Of a stretch of DNA of 64,000 nt, positions 51,465 through 64,000 are shown in pieces. The notes under the pieces were generated by a model that worked only from the letters and a program-made list of their open reading frames with translations, was not told where the DNA came from and searched no databases. Numbering within the stretch: the first letter of the stretch is position 1; every line of letters begins with the position of its first letter. This DNA is from Cryptomeria japonica (taxonomy: Eukaryota; Streptophyta; Pinopsida; Cupressales; Cupressaceae), in assembly GCF_030272615.1 (NCBI RefSeq), contig NW_026728906.1, positions 434,001 to 498,000 on the forward strand, written 5' to 3'. Both the position numbers and the translations under genes were made by a program.

Positions 51465-54439
51465 TTTTTGGGCCAATTTGTAATTCAAACTCGTTAATGA
51501 AGATGTTAACATAGGTTGACACCTAGTATGGTGGTTATACCTTTTGTAAATCTTTGAACCAATAGTAATAGTATTAACATAGTATTGAATTATTTGTAAT
51601 TGCCATGTATAACCTCATTTTGTGTGTTTTGTCACGTATGCACTATCCTTTAGTGCATTATCCACTTATACTTCTCAGTACATAATACATCTGAGGAATT
51701 TTGTAGATAGAGTGGCAAGGGAAGAAGTTACATAGAAGTTGTATACTTCAACACTTCTCTTGTTTGTATTTATTTCTCACATTTGGGAGTCTTAAATTAC
51801 ACACTATAATTATTTTCTCGATATCCATACTTGCCTTGCTTTAGCTTTACAAACAACCTTATGACCACACATAATAAGGTCAAGTCATCCTAAAGCCCAT
51901 ACAACCTTGCATCCCTCTAATGACATGTGTGGTTAATAATCACATTCTAAACTGAATTAACAATAGCTTCGATTTTATGTCCAACGACCATTAAGTTTAA
52001 TTTAATCTAAATTGTTCTATTGATCTAGATTCTCCTTTAAATAAGAATAATATTTAAGAAGTCATAAACATATAATTTAATATTAAATTTTTTAAATACA
52101 TAATTAATTATTTTAATATTATAAACTTTTAAAAGCAATAAATATTAATAGATAAAAATTTCAAAATAAATTAAAACAAATTATTTTTAAAATTCAAAAT
52201 ATAATTTAAAAATAATAATATATAGAACTTTTTACATTTTTAAAAATACTAAAAAATCGAACTATTTCAACAATGAGGTTTAGACCAACCATGCACTACA
52301 ATTTGCAATCAACAAATAACAAATGGTATGAGCACTAAGTAATTCATCATATATCTTCGCATTTCTCCATCATAATCAGTAAAATTCAATTAACTTTGAG
52401 AAGTAACAAGAACCCATGCAAAATGTAGAAAGACAGCACAAACATCCACCATATCTTCAACAAAACTTATGTATTAATTTCAACAAGTCTTGGAAACAAT
52501 CTCTAGCTTCCTCCTCCTACTCTACTTTCTAACAGTTCTGCTCTACTCTATTATCCACCTATTAACCTTTAAAAATGAGAAGGCAAACCTTATATAGAAG
52601 TCTTGATACAAATGAATGTCCGAGATTGATTTGAATTTAATGGCCGAGATTTAACCATGAAACCCTAATTAGGGCTAGTTATAACAACAACCACTTTAAC
52701 CAATGAGAAAACTACAACACTTTGGGCACATGTCCCTCTTTGAATGTGGATCAATGAGAAATGAGATTAGGTACATTGAATAATATTTGATGTAATGCCA
52801 TATGTCACTTGCTCCTCCTTTGATGAGTTAGGTTCAATACACCTACAAGAACTGACTTGGCATCACTGAATTGGTCTATGATGATCAAGCACCACCTTAG
52901 CTTGCATGTCTCCCTAGCAATATGTCGACACTCAACATCATCCAATTGCTTGATGTGATGGTTCATATTCTCAAATTGCATCCTCTTGAAAATCAAGTTT
53001 CTAGCTTTGATTAACTCTTCTAAAACTATTTATAACATGTAATTTTTTTCATATCAGTTATCTTTTTCTTGAATAATATTTTAGGAGATTGACAAAATAC
53101 CTAGGTTTACATTTATTATACTTTTAGTATTGTTATCTATTCTTTCATTGTGGTAGATGTAAAATGTTTCTATCATAATTTTGTGGGATACATATATGAC
53201 TAATCCATTACAATACAAGGAACATTTTGGAGCACCAACAACAACTACGTATTTAGACTTTGTTAGTGTATCTGAATGTTCCTTCTAGATAAATTTTAGA
53301 GTTGATATTAGCTTGTTAGGATGTTGGTTTCTTGGGATTCTATGCCTGTGTGTGATGACATTTCATTATATTAATTAAAATATTTCTAATTGATAGAGTT
53401 TCTATTTTATTTATGATTTTAATATACATATTTATATAATTTATAAAAAACTTTTCAATAAAATATTTAATATATTTATAAAAATCTTTATCATAATAAT
53501 GTATATTTAATTCAAATAAAAATTTCTATCTTAATTTGTTTTAAATTTAATGAAAAATAAATAAATAAGTATAAATTATTTTGTAATTTATGAAATAGGC
53601 TCATGACAATAACTGCATAGTTACTCTCTAGTTGGTATGATGTCAAAAAAATTAGATGCACGTAACATCATTTGGCTACCAGTTGGAGGAATTGTTGAAG
53701 AGATTGTATGGTTAATTAGTAACTTATATTTCATAAGTTTTATTTTTCAAAAAGCTTTGAATGAAACCTACACTAGATGTGTGTGCATGTAACCACCCAG
53801 ATGATGGAACTTTACTACATTTTGTGTAGTATAATTCACGAAATGATACTTCATCATTAAAATATGTGAACAATTTTTAAAATAACCAAATTGGAAAGAG
53901 CATAAACAATACGGGGGCAAAAAGAACACAAAATATGCACTAGGAACTATTATTGTCTTCCTCCATAAAAGCCTCCACAAAAAAGTGCTTGTAATAGGAA
54001 TAAATCTCTGGAAGCAATTATTCTCATCCAAAATTCATGTAACAAAGATTCATAGTTGACAAAGGATCTTTTCATCAGCAATGGAACAAGGGACACTATA
54101 GCCTAAAAAGGCAAACGTGACTACCAAAATAAAGTAAAACTAGATGAGGCCATGAGGCAAAACAAAATCTCCACATGCCCTCTAATGCTAGATAACTGGT
54201 CTAAGTGGTGCAAAACATGACCTTGAAGAACTCAAGTAACGGTAAAAAAAGGTTAAAAATTAGACCAAGAAGGAGTCTTGCGGCCTTGTAAATAGCCAAA
54301 ATGACATTCATGCAAGGAAAAATTAATAGAGAAAGACAAAACAGTTTTATTCAAATTGTTCAAAATTCATGCAAAAATAGATAAGCAACATATGCAACTC
54401 TAAGATTGACCAAAAATTGATTTGATTTGACAATATTTA

Positions 54440-55864
54440 TGTTAACAACAGCCAAGAGGGAAGAATGAGAGGGGGGTGAATCAGTCTTCACCGGAATAAC
54501 AAACTTTACCGCAAAACACAGATTTGATAAACTGCAGTAATAAGACAGATAAGAAAATTAATAGCACAACACACAACACTAAGATTTTGATGCGCAAAAC
54601 CCAGTTAAGCGAAAAACCATGGTGGGAACCTACCCACAGTAAGATGATACTCTACAATAGTATGTGAAAATATTACAATGAGGAATGCACATGCATTCAG
54701 GCACACTGCCTAGAGCTCACTGCTCAAATAATATTTGCTCGGAAGGCTACAACCCTTAGGGAAGTCTCACTGACTCGCAATAAGATTTGGACTACAATTC
54801 GAAAGAAATGAACGGAAAGAATAGCATCTCCAAATAGAATCTCACCACAAACTCAACATCGAAGGATACATCACATGTTCGCACACAAACCTCTCTCTGA
54901 TAATGAAGACACAACATCAAACAACCAAATTACATGACTATATCACCTATATATATAATTTATCAACCTTGATAACAAGGTCGGCTAAACCCTCGACCCT
55001 CAATTAAAAAATTACATCACACGATACAAACACTGACCACCAGACCAATATAGTGGTTTACATAGCATAGCATGGTTCTAGGTCAAATTCCCAAACACAT
55101 AACTCCACCGAAAATCACGCAAAGATCAATCGCAACACGCTACACCACCAGAAATGGTGCATAACACACAAATCATCACTGGTTGATAGAAACCACCAAA
55201 AACTCACACAACGATAAATACAGATTGCCAAAACAAATAGGACATAATTAAAAAAAATACCAGCAAGCACATTAGAATCATCCACAATAGCTGCACCAAC
55301 ACTACTTTTCAAATCTTCATCGGTCAACGTCTGAAAGCTAAAGAACACAACCAATCAACAACGGCCAGGAAGAAAGATAACTTGCGGAGAACCAAATCAT
55401 GATTCAACTGAAATTAAGATACACAAGACCTTCCCAAGAAATATCCCAAAATCTCAGCACCAGATCTGATCACACCAAAATATACCAGAGGATATACCGA
55501 ACTCTGCGAAACAGTGATCAACAAAGCATCGCTACAAACCGGATCAGAAAATCTTCCCAATCTGCAATCACCAGAGAAAATCATAGGAATATGTTGACAT
55601 CAATGACCACAACATATCCTAGCATGACCAACAATATCCAACAATTTATGCCAAAACAACCACTTTATATCACTAGTTCAAATCAAATATCTATGCCAAA
55701 AGATCAGCCTATGCAAATTTTACCACACCAGAAAGTGCCAAAAAGCCAGCACACAAGGATCGGCTTTTTAATAAAATATCCCAAACCTTTACACATGCAG
55801 ATTGACCATAGTAAAATAATTGATCGTCTTATTAAAATTGAAGACAAATCATCTTTTAGCTAAT
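54440..55864 (+). mobile_element. Degenerate LTR-retrotransposon-like segment, unit 5
   Basis: Copy of the unit 1 segment. The unrecognised 154-codon frame is at 55399-55863. Confidence 0.5.
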
Positions 55865-58800
55865 TAAGCGCTTCCACTATCCACACAATAATGTGTTCCT
55901 AAAAAATCGCCCTACAGTAGAGCTTCAAATTTGTCAACTTGGTCTCCATGATCAACAATTTAATAAAAAATATATATAATTTAAAATACACTAATCAACC
56001 ATGAAATAAAATCTCCTATTTTTATTTTATTATTTATACGATGAATTTTATAAACTTCAATTCATCGGGATTTTTAAAATCACAGTAGAAACACCTTCGG
56101 ATTATCATGTCCTCACAAGAACACAAAAATATTATGGCACAAATCCACATTCCTTTCAGATGCTCAACCTCAATCAAAACCTCTATAAATCTGCAGTCAT
56201 AATTAAAATAAATTACAAACATGTGAGTACCAAAAAACTAGTGGAGCTCAAAAAAAGAAAATGCACAGATTGAGATGAATGATAAGCTCTTAATATCTTT
56301 GATCAACTTAGGGGTGATTAAAAATACATATCTAATACAGTTCCACCTATAATATCAGATGCTATCTAGAATCATGTAATGTTTCATGGATAAGATTAAC
56401 ATAACCAGGCATTATTCTAACAACTAACCATCTAGCAAACTTACATAGAAGAATATTCTAGTTAGAATATCATACACTAACAACACATAGCTTGAAAAAT
56501 TGGCGTAGGCTATTTTGGGTTCATGGAGGTGCGAGCAAACGTTAATCTATAGTAAGTGAAATTGCTCAAACCCACAAAAAGGTCATTTGGAGCTCGTCGA
56601 TTTTGCACAAGTCACGAGTTTTCTCTTGCACAAGTGTTTATCCTTTTGTAGACTACGGTCTTCTTCAGCATGGTTTTCTATGTGGTTTTCTTCTATTTTT
56701 TTGTGTGTGCCTGGTTTATTCGTGTGTGTACCTAATGTTCAGATTGCTTTGGAAAACCAGGTTATTTCCCCTGTTGGTGAACTTTTAACTAGCACATTTT
56801 TCAAGGACTAGTGCACCCAACACCCCTATTTTGCTAAAATAGGCTCAACTGTTGAGAGATGAAAGTGGACCTTGTAATTTGCATGAATCTAATTTGTTTT
56901 GTTGTCCCATCACAACAAAATGTTTCGAAAAGGTGTGAACTTCATATAAACACAACTCCCTTTCCCATTCTAGGAATCAATGTACTCAATATAGAAAACC
57001 AAAAAACCTAGTCAATCAAGCATTCAGGGAGCGAAACGATAAAGAAGTCCCAATTTGATTATTCAATCATTGAAATATATGCTATAGCAATTATGATCAA
57101 GTGTATTATGTAATTCGTACCTAAGATAAGGTGTCATCATTTCACCATTTATCATTTTCTTAGCCTCTTTTCTTGTGGGGGCATGCATCCTATCTCATCA
57201 TTATCATTGTTGAAGAGAGAACACTAATACGCGGTTTGGATAAGGTAATCCCTTATATGAAATAACCATTTCTCCCAATTTTCTCTATCTACAGGTCCAA
57301 ATCCGATAACAAGAAAGTTAAAGAAAAGTAGACCAGACATTAGCAGGCATCACAAAACATTGATTGAACGAAAACCCTAAGAACAGGGCACCCAGCAGTC
57401 ATTGACCCATATTTTTAAGAGGCAAGTGATCAAATATTGTCGATTTCATTTTCGATCATCTCTCAATTTTCCCTCAACTTTAGACACGGATCTCCAACGT
57501 TTCTCTCTAGTACAATTAGCTTCATATTACAGTCCCAATTTCCTCTCTATGTCTCCATCTCAGATATGTCTTACTCTTTCTATATTTCATCTTGTATCTA
57601 CTACATTCTATAAAACTTAGTCATTTTACCATTGTTAGACTAGTTCATCTATAGACACTTCACTGTCTCCATCTCATGCAACAAAAGGAACAGGAACCTA
57701 ATTTCGTATCCCTTCCTTAAAGACAACAACTAGTCCTATTCTTATTACTAATTATGTTGTGTCAACTAAGATCTTCTAGCTTACATTGGTCAATCGTAGG
57801 ATCTTGTTTCCTCCATTTCAAGGTTTACATTGATTTATGAGATGGTATGATTATATATGCTACATAAACCAACATTTTTTAAGGTATGATCCCATATTGT
57901 ATTGGTATAAAATTGGTGGTACTGAAACCAACATTGATATAGAAAAAAATAGACATTTTTATTTCTAACGTGTTTCCATCTACATCTTTCACTTGTCTTG
58001 CAATTGTGTACATTCTCATGTAAATACCAACGATGTTATACTCGCGCCCTTTTATGCTTCATACCATAATGTGACTCCTCTAATTCCATAAGACCAGGAG
58101 TGCGCAAGGAGTGTAATGCTTCGTGTGGTTCATGTAACTAAACTCGGCTTCTATTTGTAGATATGAGCAAAGGTTGTGTTTTTATCACTTAAAATGTGCT
58201 TTATATGTTTTCTTAAATGCTCACATATACATACTGGTGGCATAAAATGAAAGTAAGCGTGTAGGACTCAATAGAATATAAAATAGTGACTAGTGATTTA
58301 GAACTTTCCTTGGTGTAACCCAATAAAAAATATTGAAAAGAATGGAGTTGTACCCTCATCTCTAGTATCAATTAAATGCAAGATTCACAAGCCAACTTCT
58401 CAATTTGAGTCTTAAATACAAAGTGGACATTACCTAGCACTTATGTAATTTCGTACAATATTGTATTCTTGTGGAAAGAGCTTGCTTAACAATATGCTCG
58501 AGTTCTACGCTCATTGACTAATTCTCTCCAATGACAAAACTTATGTTTCCATGAGTTGAAATCTAGAATCTCCATTTCCAAGTGTTGCACCATCTTATTA
58601 CTCGACGTTTTTCTTCATCCAAATCTATTGATTGATATCTTCATTATTTTATAGTCTCTCTTTTCAATGTCTTCCCCCAAGCTAAACTATGCAACCAAAT
58701 AGCGTTCACTTCCTTGTCAACCTCAATCAAAACCTAGAATAAAAAACATGCACCTAGCTATCAAATATGGAATAAAATACATGCACTTGTCTAAAACAAA

Positions 58801-59639
58801 TTAGCACTTCCCTAAATAAATCATGTAGAAAACTTTCTCCAATACCAACCGATCGATAATCAAATCGAATATTCCATTCTAATCTCACCATCGCTGATTT
58901 TTGTTCTCTTCACTTATGTGCCGATCCAATGCACTATGCTACTGATGTGAACATTCAGAAAGCCAAAATTGGTATCTTCTACATCTACACCTTCCACTTG
59001 TCTTGAAATTTTGTATGTGGTCAAATTTTGTGCCTACAATGTTATACATAATATTTCGCACCCCTTTGTGATTTATAACAATATGTCACCCCTGTAATAC
59101 CACAAGACTATTTAATAAAGAGTATGTTGATTGAATAAGATTTATGTATTTGAAATATGCTTCTTTTTTGTTGTGAGCATGTACTATGTTTTTCATCAAC
59201 TCAAGACATTATTGTTGCAGTTTCTTAAGAATTTGAGTATCTGCAGTAGTTGCATAGAATGAAAATGAGCAAGCTTCAAAGACATAGGTTATATAGACAT
59301 CGAAGGCATGAAAGAAGAGGTCGTGAAGCTTTAGAATGAACTGATGTATGAAGCTCTATTTTATTAGATCATTTATAAATGCATGGGAAAAGTAGAAGAT
59401 TATGATATTTGCAGATCTCACTGATAATGTATGAGTTATATCTATTATCTTATTCTTGATGGAAATGCGATTGCCAATTTCTCAATATGACGACACTTTT
59501 ATCTTCTTCGTATCAATCAACAAATACCTTGAGATATTGGAAATTATATTCAAAATGCGCTTACAACTTACCTTAAAATGTGTTACAGCAAAGTGAAATT
59601 TTAATGTTGTCATCAAAGGGACAAAACGACATCAATATT

Positions 59640-59859
59640 TAATTTTCAATCTTTGGAATATGATGAGGACATACTGATGTCCAAAACAGATGCTATGAAT
59701 GGCACAAGAGGACGCCAATAACCCTAAAATGATAGTTTTATTCAACGGTTAATTTTCAATCTTTGGAATATGATGAGGACATGCTGATGTCCAAAACAGA
59801 TGCTATGAATGGCACAAGAGGACGCCAATAACCCTAAAATGATAGTTTTATTCAACGGT
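59640..59859. repeat. 2 x 110-bp tandem repeat 3' of GLP copy 5, with poly(A) hexamers
   Basis: Copies at 59640-59749 and 59750-59859. AATAAA on the GLP strand lies at 59847-59852 and again one period downstream. Confidence 0.93.
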
Positions 59860-59915
59860 GAGAAAAAAGAATTGGGAAAGACGGTCTTCATTGGGAGACC
59901 TCTTGTTTGTTTTGT

Positions 59916-60676
59916 TTAGTATGCGAATTTCTTTTGAATGTAATTCACCAGTTCCTGGGTGATGCGGAAGGCCTTGCTCAAAACGGAATCGGGGAGAGGG
60001 GGATTCGCCGCAAACAGAGAATTGGCGATTGTCTGAACTCCGGGAAACTGGCTGCTCAATCCAGCTATGGCCACTGCATTTTCATGCCCCACATTCTGCT
60101 GGAAATGAACAAGTGCCTTTGGAAACACAAACACATCTCCCTTCTCCAAAGTTTTGCTGAAAAATTTGTTGCTGGTGTCAATGAAACCCACAAGAAGCTG
60201 GCCTTCCAGTAAAACAAGAACTTCGGTGGCTCTTGGGTGTGTGTGAGGAGGATTTATTCCACCCACTGCGTAGTCGATGCGGACCAACGATATTCCAAAC
60301 GTATTGAGGCCTGGTATCTGTTTAACGTTCGCCATCGTTACGTTGGAGCCCACATCATTGTCGGTGTTCCCTGCCTGCCCAAGTCCCCGGAAGAAGAAAT
60401 CGTTTGCTGAAACTTGCATTGGGTCTTTGCAAACGAACCCGTTCACCAAAACTGTTTAAAACAAGATCAAATCAATCTGTCTGTTAGTAACTCGACTCGT
60501 CTAATAAGCAAATCATTATCATTGTTTATGTATAAATATTCTCACTCACCGTTGCTTTCCTCATCTGCAACGCAGAAATCTTGCAAGGGATCCGGATCCC
60601 CTGCCATGACCCTGTCGCTGTAACAGCATATCAACAGAAAAAGTCCCAACGTGAAGTAAATCATGCGGTTAGCCAT
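59916..60676 (-). CDS. Germin-like protein, copy 5
   Basis: Exon 1 is 60550-60676, exon 2 is 59916-60451 and the intron is 60452-60549. The protein is identical to copies 2 and 4, with every diagnostic residue of germin boxes 1 and 2 in place. The upstream region carries the copy 4/5 allele at 60733. As in the other copies, the gene is read toward the 110-bp tandem repeat that supplies its probable poly(A) signal. Confidence 0.95.
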
Positions 60677-60732
60677 TGTAATAGAAACGCAGACACAAGA
60701 GATCAGGATATGAATGTCTATTACAAACCCAT

Positions 60733-60839
60733 CACACGCTTTATATAGCCCAAACCATAACTCTCCGCAAAGACTAATTCATCTTGACTCCGTATATTTC
60801 ACGGATCCTTCCAGAGTTGTTGCTCTTTTCCTTACGTCA
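60733..60839 (-). promoter_or_regulatory. GLP copy 5 promoter with copy 4/5-type leader allele
   Basis: TATATAAA at 60740-60747 and TGACGTAA at 60832-60839 on the minus strand. It carries the same c at 60733 as copy 4. Confidence 0.6.
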
Positions 60840-63441
60840 CACTAAGTCTTACTGCATGTGGTTGTCTCGCCTGCTACCGCAGATGTATTCTCACCATCCT
60901 TTCATTAACGTTGAAATTTTCTATCTTCTCCCTGCCCTGCTGCGTATGCCTATCTCAAGATCAACTTACCTCCTGCCCTACACGTATTCTCGCCATCGCC
61001 ATCATTTTAGTAATGTGGAATTGTTTAGACTTAATTGGAACGGTGGGCTTCTTCAAAGGAAACAATATATAAATCTTTCTCCACCGTGGGAGAATCGGTA
61101 TGAGAGGAAAGTTTCTTTCTTGGAGTTGGATATTGGCCTAAAGACTGTCCATGCTTTGTACCCTTTTTCAATGAGATTTTTATCTCTCGTCATTTAAATT
61201 AATTTATGTTATTCAATGTTTATTTCTCAGATTGTCTATGTTCTAGGACAGAAAAACATTGCTCAAAATAACTTATGTTCATTTACTTTACATTGAATGC
61301 GTTGATTAGAATATCTATTTCACATCCATCTACAATTTTGAAGTCAAGTAGGTGTATTACTTTTCTTTAGCAGTTTTGGAGACCTAAATTATAGGTTTAA
61401 GACAACATATGCAAACATAAGAACCAATTTATGGAGGATAAATGTATAAGAAGATAGATTTTGGAGAGGTATTCTACAAGAAAAAAAACTTTTTGGTGGT
61501 GTTGAGAATCCCATCTTGGAAGAGACCATGTTGTCCAAGGGATCTAGTATTTAGAATTATTTAAGATCGTTTTATTTTTCCAAACCCTAGAGGGTAGATG
61601 GGTAGCGGAAATAGAATCCGGTTTTGACATTACAATTCACTAGAATCCATCACCTCTATAAGATATAACCTTATTAAGACGTTGATGTCTGATTTTCAGA
61701 ATGTCATGGGTGAGTAGTTTGAATGCATCTTGAACTGCCTTGGGTCAAGGTACAACAGTGACTAAAAATCGTACCGCTTCCAATACTCATAACTATAATG
61801 AATGTAAACCGCGATATTTTAGAGAAAAGAGCCTTCATTCTCAAACTGTTGATGGGTGCGAAAACATTGCTCACGTTGCGTTGAGTGCGTTGCTTAGATT
61901 GTCTCTTTCACATCCATCTACAGTTGAACTCGGCCAAAATTTAATCTTTAGGTGAGTGTGTTGTTGTAAATGAAGTGCATTGTTGTAAATGAAGTAGGTG
62001 TCTTTTCTAGCAGTTTTGGAGATCAAAATTTTACCTTTAGGTGAGTGAATTCTCTTTAATAAAGTAGGTTTACTACTTTTTCTAATGTTTGAGATCTGTC
62101 TATTTCCATTTTTCGACACCAAAACTTTTCGTCCAGTTGACTGCATTGTCCTCTCGATTCTCCTTTTAACAAAGTACATACAGTTGATTTAGATGATTTA
62201 TTTTTTATTATTTTTGTGAGATATATGTTTATTTAATATTTTTTTTAACTTAATGTTTTGATGAATTAGTTGTTTGGGGTAACTAAATAGGAAAATATAA
62301 TATTAAAGATTATTTTTTTCCTCTTACTTCAATCAAATATATGAGAAAAGTATTTCATATTGATTAGACATTTCATTTTATTTATTTTTATTTATATTGA
62401 TTGAATTTTCTTTTCTTTTATATCAAATAATATGACAATTATAAATAGTTTATAAAAAATATTCAATTTGAGAAGTAAAAAATGCGTTAAAAGTGATATA
62501 TTGGGATGATTCTTGGTTGGGAAACGTTTAGTTCCATGATCCCTTGTTTACCTATCAAGAATTATCTTTTTACTCTCTTTGGATAAGGGTGGCTAACTAA
62601 TGAACTTTTTACAATTAAGAAATCAAAGTGATCAACAATCGAATATAAGGAACAAATAGAGTGAGAGGGGGAATAAAATTCTACACCTGATCGATTCATG
62701 ATTATAATAAGTGGTTCATATTATAGAAGAGCAAGTCAATAAAACAGTTTGGTCATATTTTACGCTAGTATAATCTCAGTTTTCTTGATAACTACTCGAG
62801 TACATTTTTTTTTAATATCTCTCATAGGTTTTACCTTGTCTTTCATACCACACTCACAATCTCCAATTCCCCATTGAGTTTCCACAAATGACTAATACGA
62901 AAGGTAAATCTACATCCATGTAAGAGCATGGACACCGGGAGTGATCTAATATTGGATGCAATTAAGTGAGGAATATTTTTTGAATGAATCCCTATACTTT
63001 TGGACCCTTTAATGACATGGTTTGCATAAGTAAGAAAATGTTTATTAATGTAGAGAGCATGGTTTTAGGTACTTTTCTATGTGGAGGTGATACAAATAGG
63101 CATGGGTAGCCTATGCGGTTACAGATGATTGTGGTTCTTCCATCAACGCTATTCTCTTTTTTATTGAATGATATGGTGTAATAGAAAAGTCAAGAATATA
63201 CAACTAGCAATTGCACCTTGGTGTGCAATATGTACGCCGAATAGATGTGGAATGATTATTAAAAAAAATTGATCTATTTTTTCATATATTTGTGCAACAC
63301 GTGAGATAAATTAGCAAACCATTTAGTAAATGATATTATTTATTCAACAAAGGTCTCAACATTTGAAAAAATTATAGATCCAAATCAACTATGCATCTAC
63401 TTAAACGGACAAATGCAATCAAACAAAACCCTTAAACCGGG

Positions 63442-64000
63442 AATATAATCGAGTTCCATTACCAATATTCTTATGTTTTGTTTGAAATAGGGAGAGAAGG
63501 AGAGAGGGAGATATAGGGATATAAAGAGAGAGATAGAGGAGGAAGAGTGAGGGAAAGATAAAGGAGTGAGGAGATAGAGTTAGGCGATAAATATAGAGAG
63601 GAAGATAGAGATCGAGATTGATATAGATATGGAGAAGAATAGGGATATGGATATGAGAGGAAGAGATAAAGAGAGAGGAGAGAGAAATAGATAGAGATAG
63701 AAGAGATAAATATATAGAGAGGGGGAGAGAGAATGAGCGAGGGATAACTTTGAATCAATTGTGCATTCATTAATACAAACCAAACATAAGTGAAAGAAAA
63801 CCTTTCAATCAAAAGATAATTGAACTCCATTACCAATAGGCTCATGTTATGTTTGCAATAGTGAGAGGGGAGAGATGAATAGATAAAGAGAGCGAGACAT
63901 GTCTGGAGATAGGGTGACAGAGGAAGAGAGAGCTAGAGATGGGAATGAAGAGAGGGAGGTGGCAAAGAAATAGATGGTTAAAGAGAGTGAGACGTGCCTA
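63442..64000. repeat. Tandem array unit 6, truncated by the window end
   Basis: The first 559 bp of another unit, matching the starts of the other units and carrying the g allele at relative position 433 that is seen in units 1, 4 and 5. It shows that the array continues beyond the window. Only part of the duplicated purine-rich block is included. Confidence 0.97.
63450..64000. repeat. Purine-rich (GA)n block, unit 6, cut by the window end
   Basis: The first tract is complete and the second is truncated at base 64000. Confidence 0.85.

Larger units (their letters stand above)
50750..63441. repeat. Tandem array unit 5 (12,692 bp)
   Basis: Colinear with unit 1 at +50749 and retaining the 19-bp duplicate that unit 4 has lost. 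A private base in the purine tract was seen at 51448 (a for g). It shares 60733 c, 60978 c and 61737 g with unit 4. Non-genic stretches 51465-54439, 55865-59639 and 60840-63441 are as in unit 1. Confidence 0.98.

Noticed and set aside
1-64000. CRISPR array, operon or prokaryotic element as an explanation of the periodicity
   Set aside because: The 12.7-kb period, spliced gene, TATA box and retrotransposon-like sequence are all plant nuclear features, and no short spacer-repeat pattern exists.

Overview
This window is nuclear DNA of a seed plant. It lies entirely inside a head-to-tail tandem array: five complete copies of one unit of about 12.69 kb (1-12692, 12693-25384, 25385-38076, 38077-50749, 50750-63441) and the first 559 bp of a sixth (63442-64000). 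Array sequence reaches both window edges, so neither the array boundary nor the true duplication breakpoint is visible. The copies differ by about 19 single-base sites and one 19-bp indel (counted by eye, possibly incomplete), so the array is very young or actively homogenised. Evidence for a plant: an AT-rich genome, a two-exon germin-like protein (GLP) gene with a short phase-1 GT-AG intron, a plant-type start context, and a segment resembling plant LTR retrotransposon sequence. Some of that segment recalls conifer/gymnosperm elements, but this is a weak inference from memory.

Layout of one unit (unit 1 coordinates; add 12692, 25384, 38076 or 50749 for units 2-5; in unit 4, positions past about 11230 are shifted by a further -19). 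9-715: duplicated purine-rich (GA)n block. 716-3690: AT-rich non-coding DNA. 3691-5115: degenerate LTR-retrotransposon-like sequence with a 154-codon ORF of unknown meaning. 5116-8890: non-coding, holding one copy pair of an old diverged repeat. 8891-9110: a perfect-length 2 x 110-bp tandem repeat carrying the probable poly(A) signals. 9167-9927 (minus strand): the GLP gene. 9984-10090: its promoter region, with TATA box and TGACG motif. 10100-12692: non-coding, with a second set of diverged internal repeats and an AT-rich tail.

The only gene I can support is the GLP. It appears five times, intact each time, on the minus strand. The product is a 220-residue precursor with a signal peptide, two conserved cysteines, one N-glycosylation site and both germin boxes, including the three His and one Glu metal ligands. 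Copies 2, 4 and 5 encode identical proteins; copy 1 carries A117G inside germin box 1 and copy 3 carries T143S. The array therefore looks like copy-number amplification of a single secreted, manganese-binding cupin of the cell wall/apoplast. No tRNA, rRNA, CRISPR array, prokaryotic feature or second protein family was recognised.
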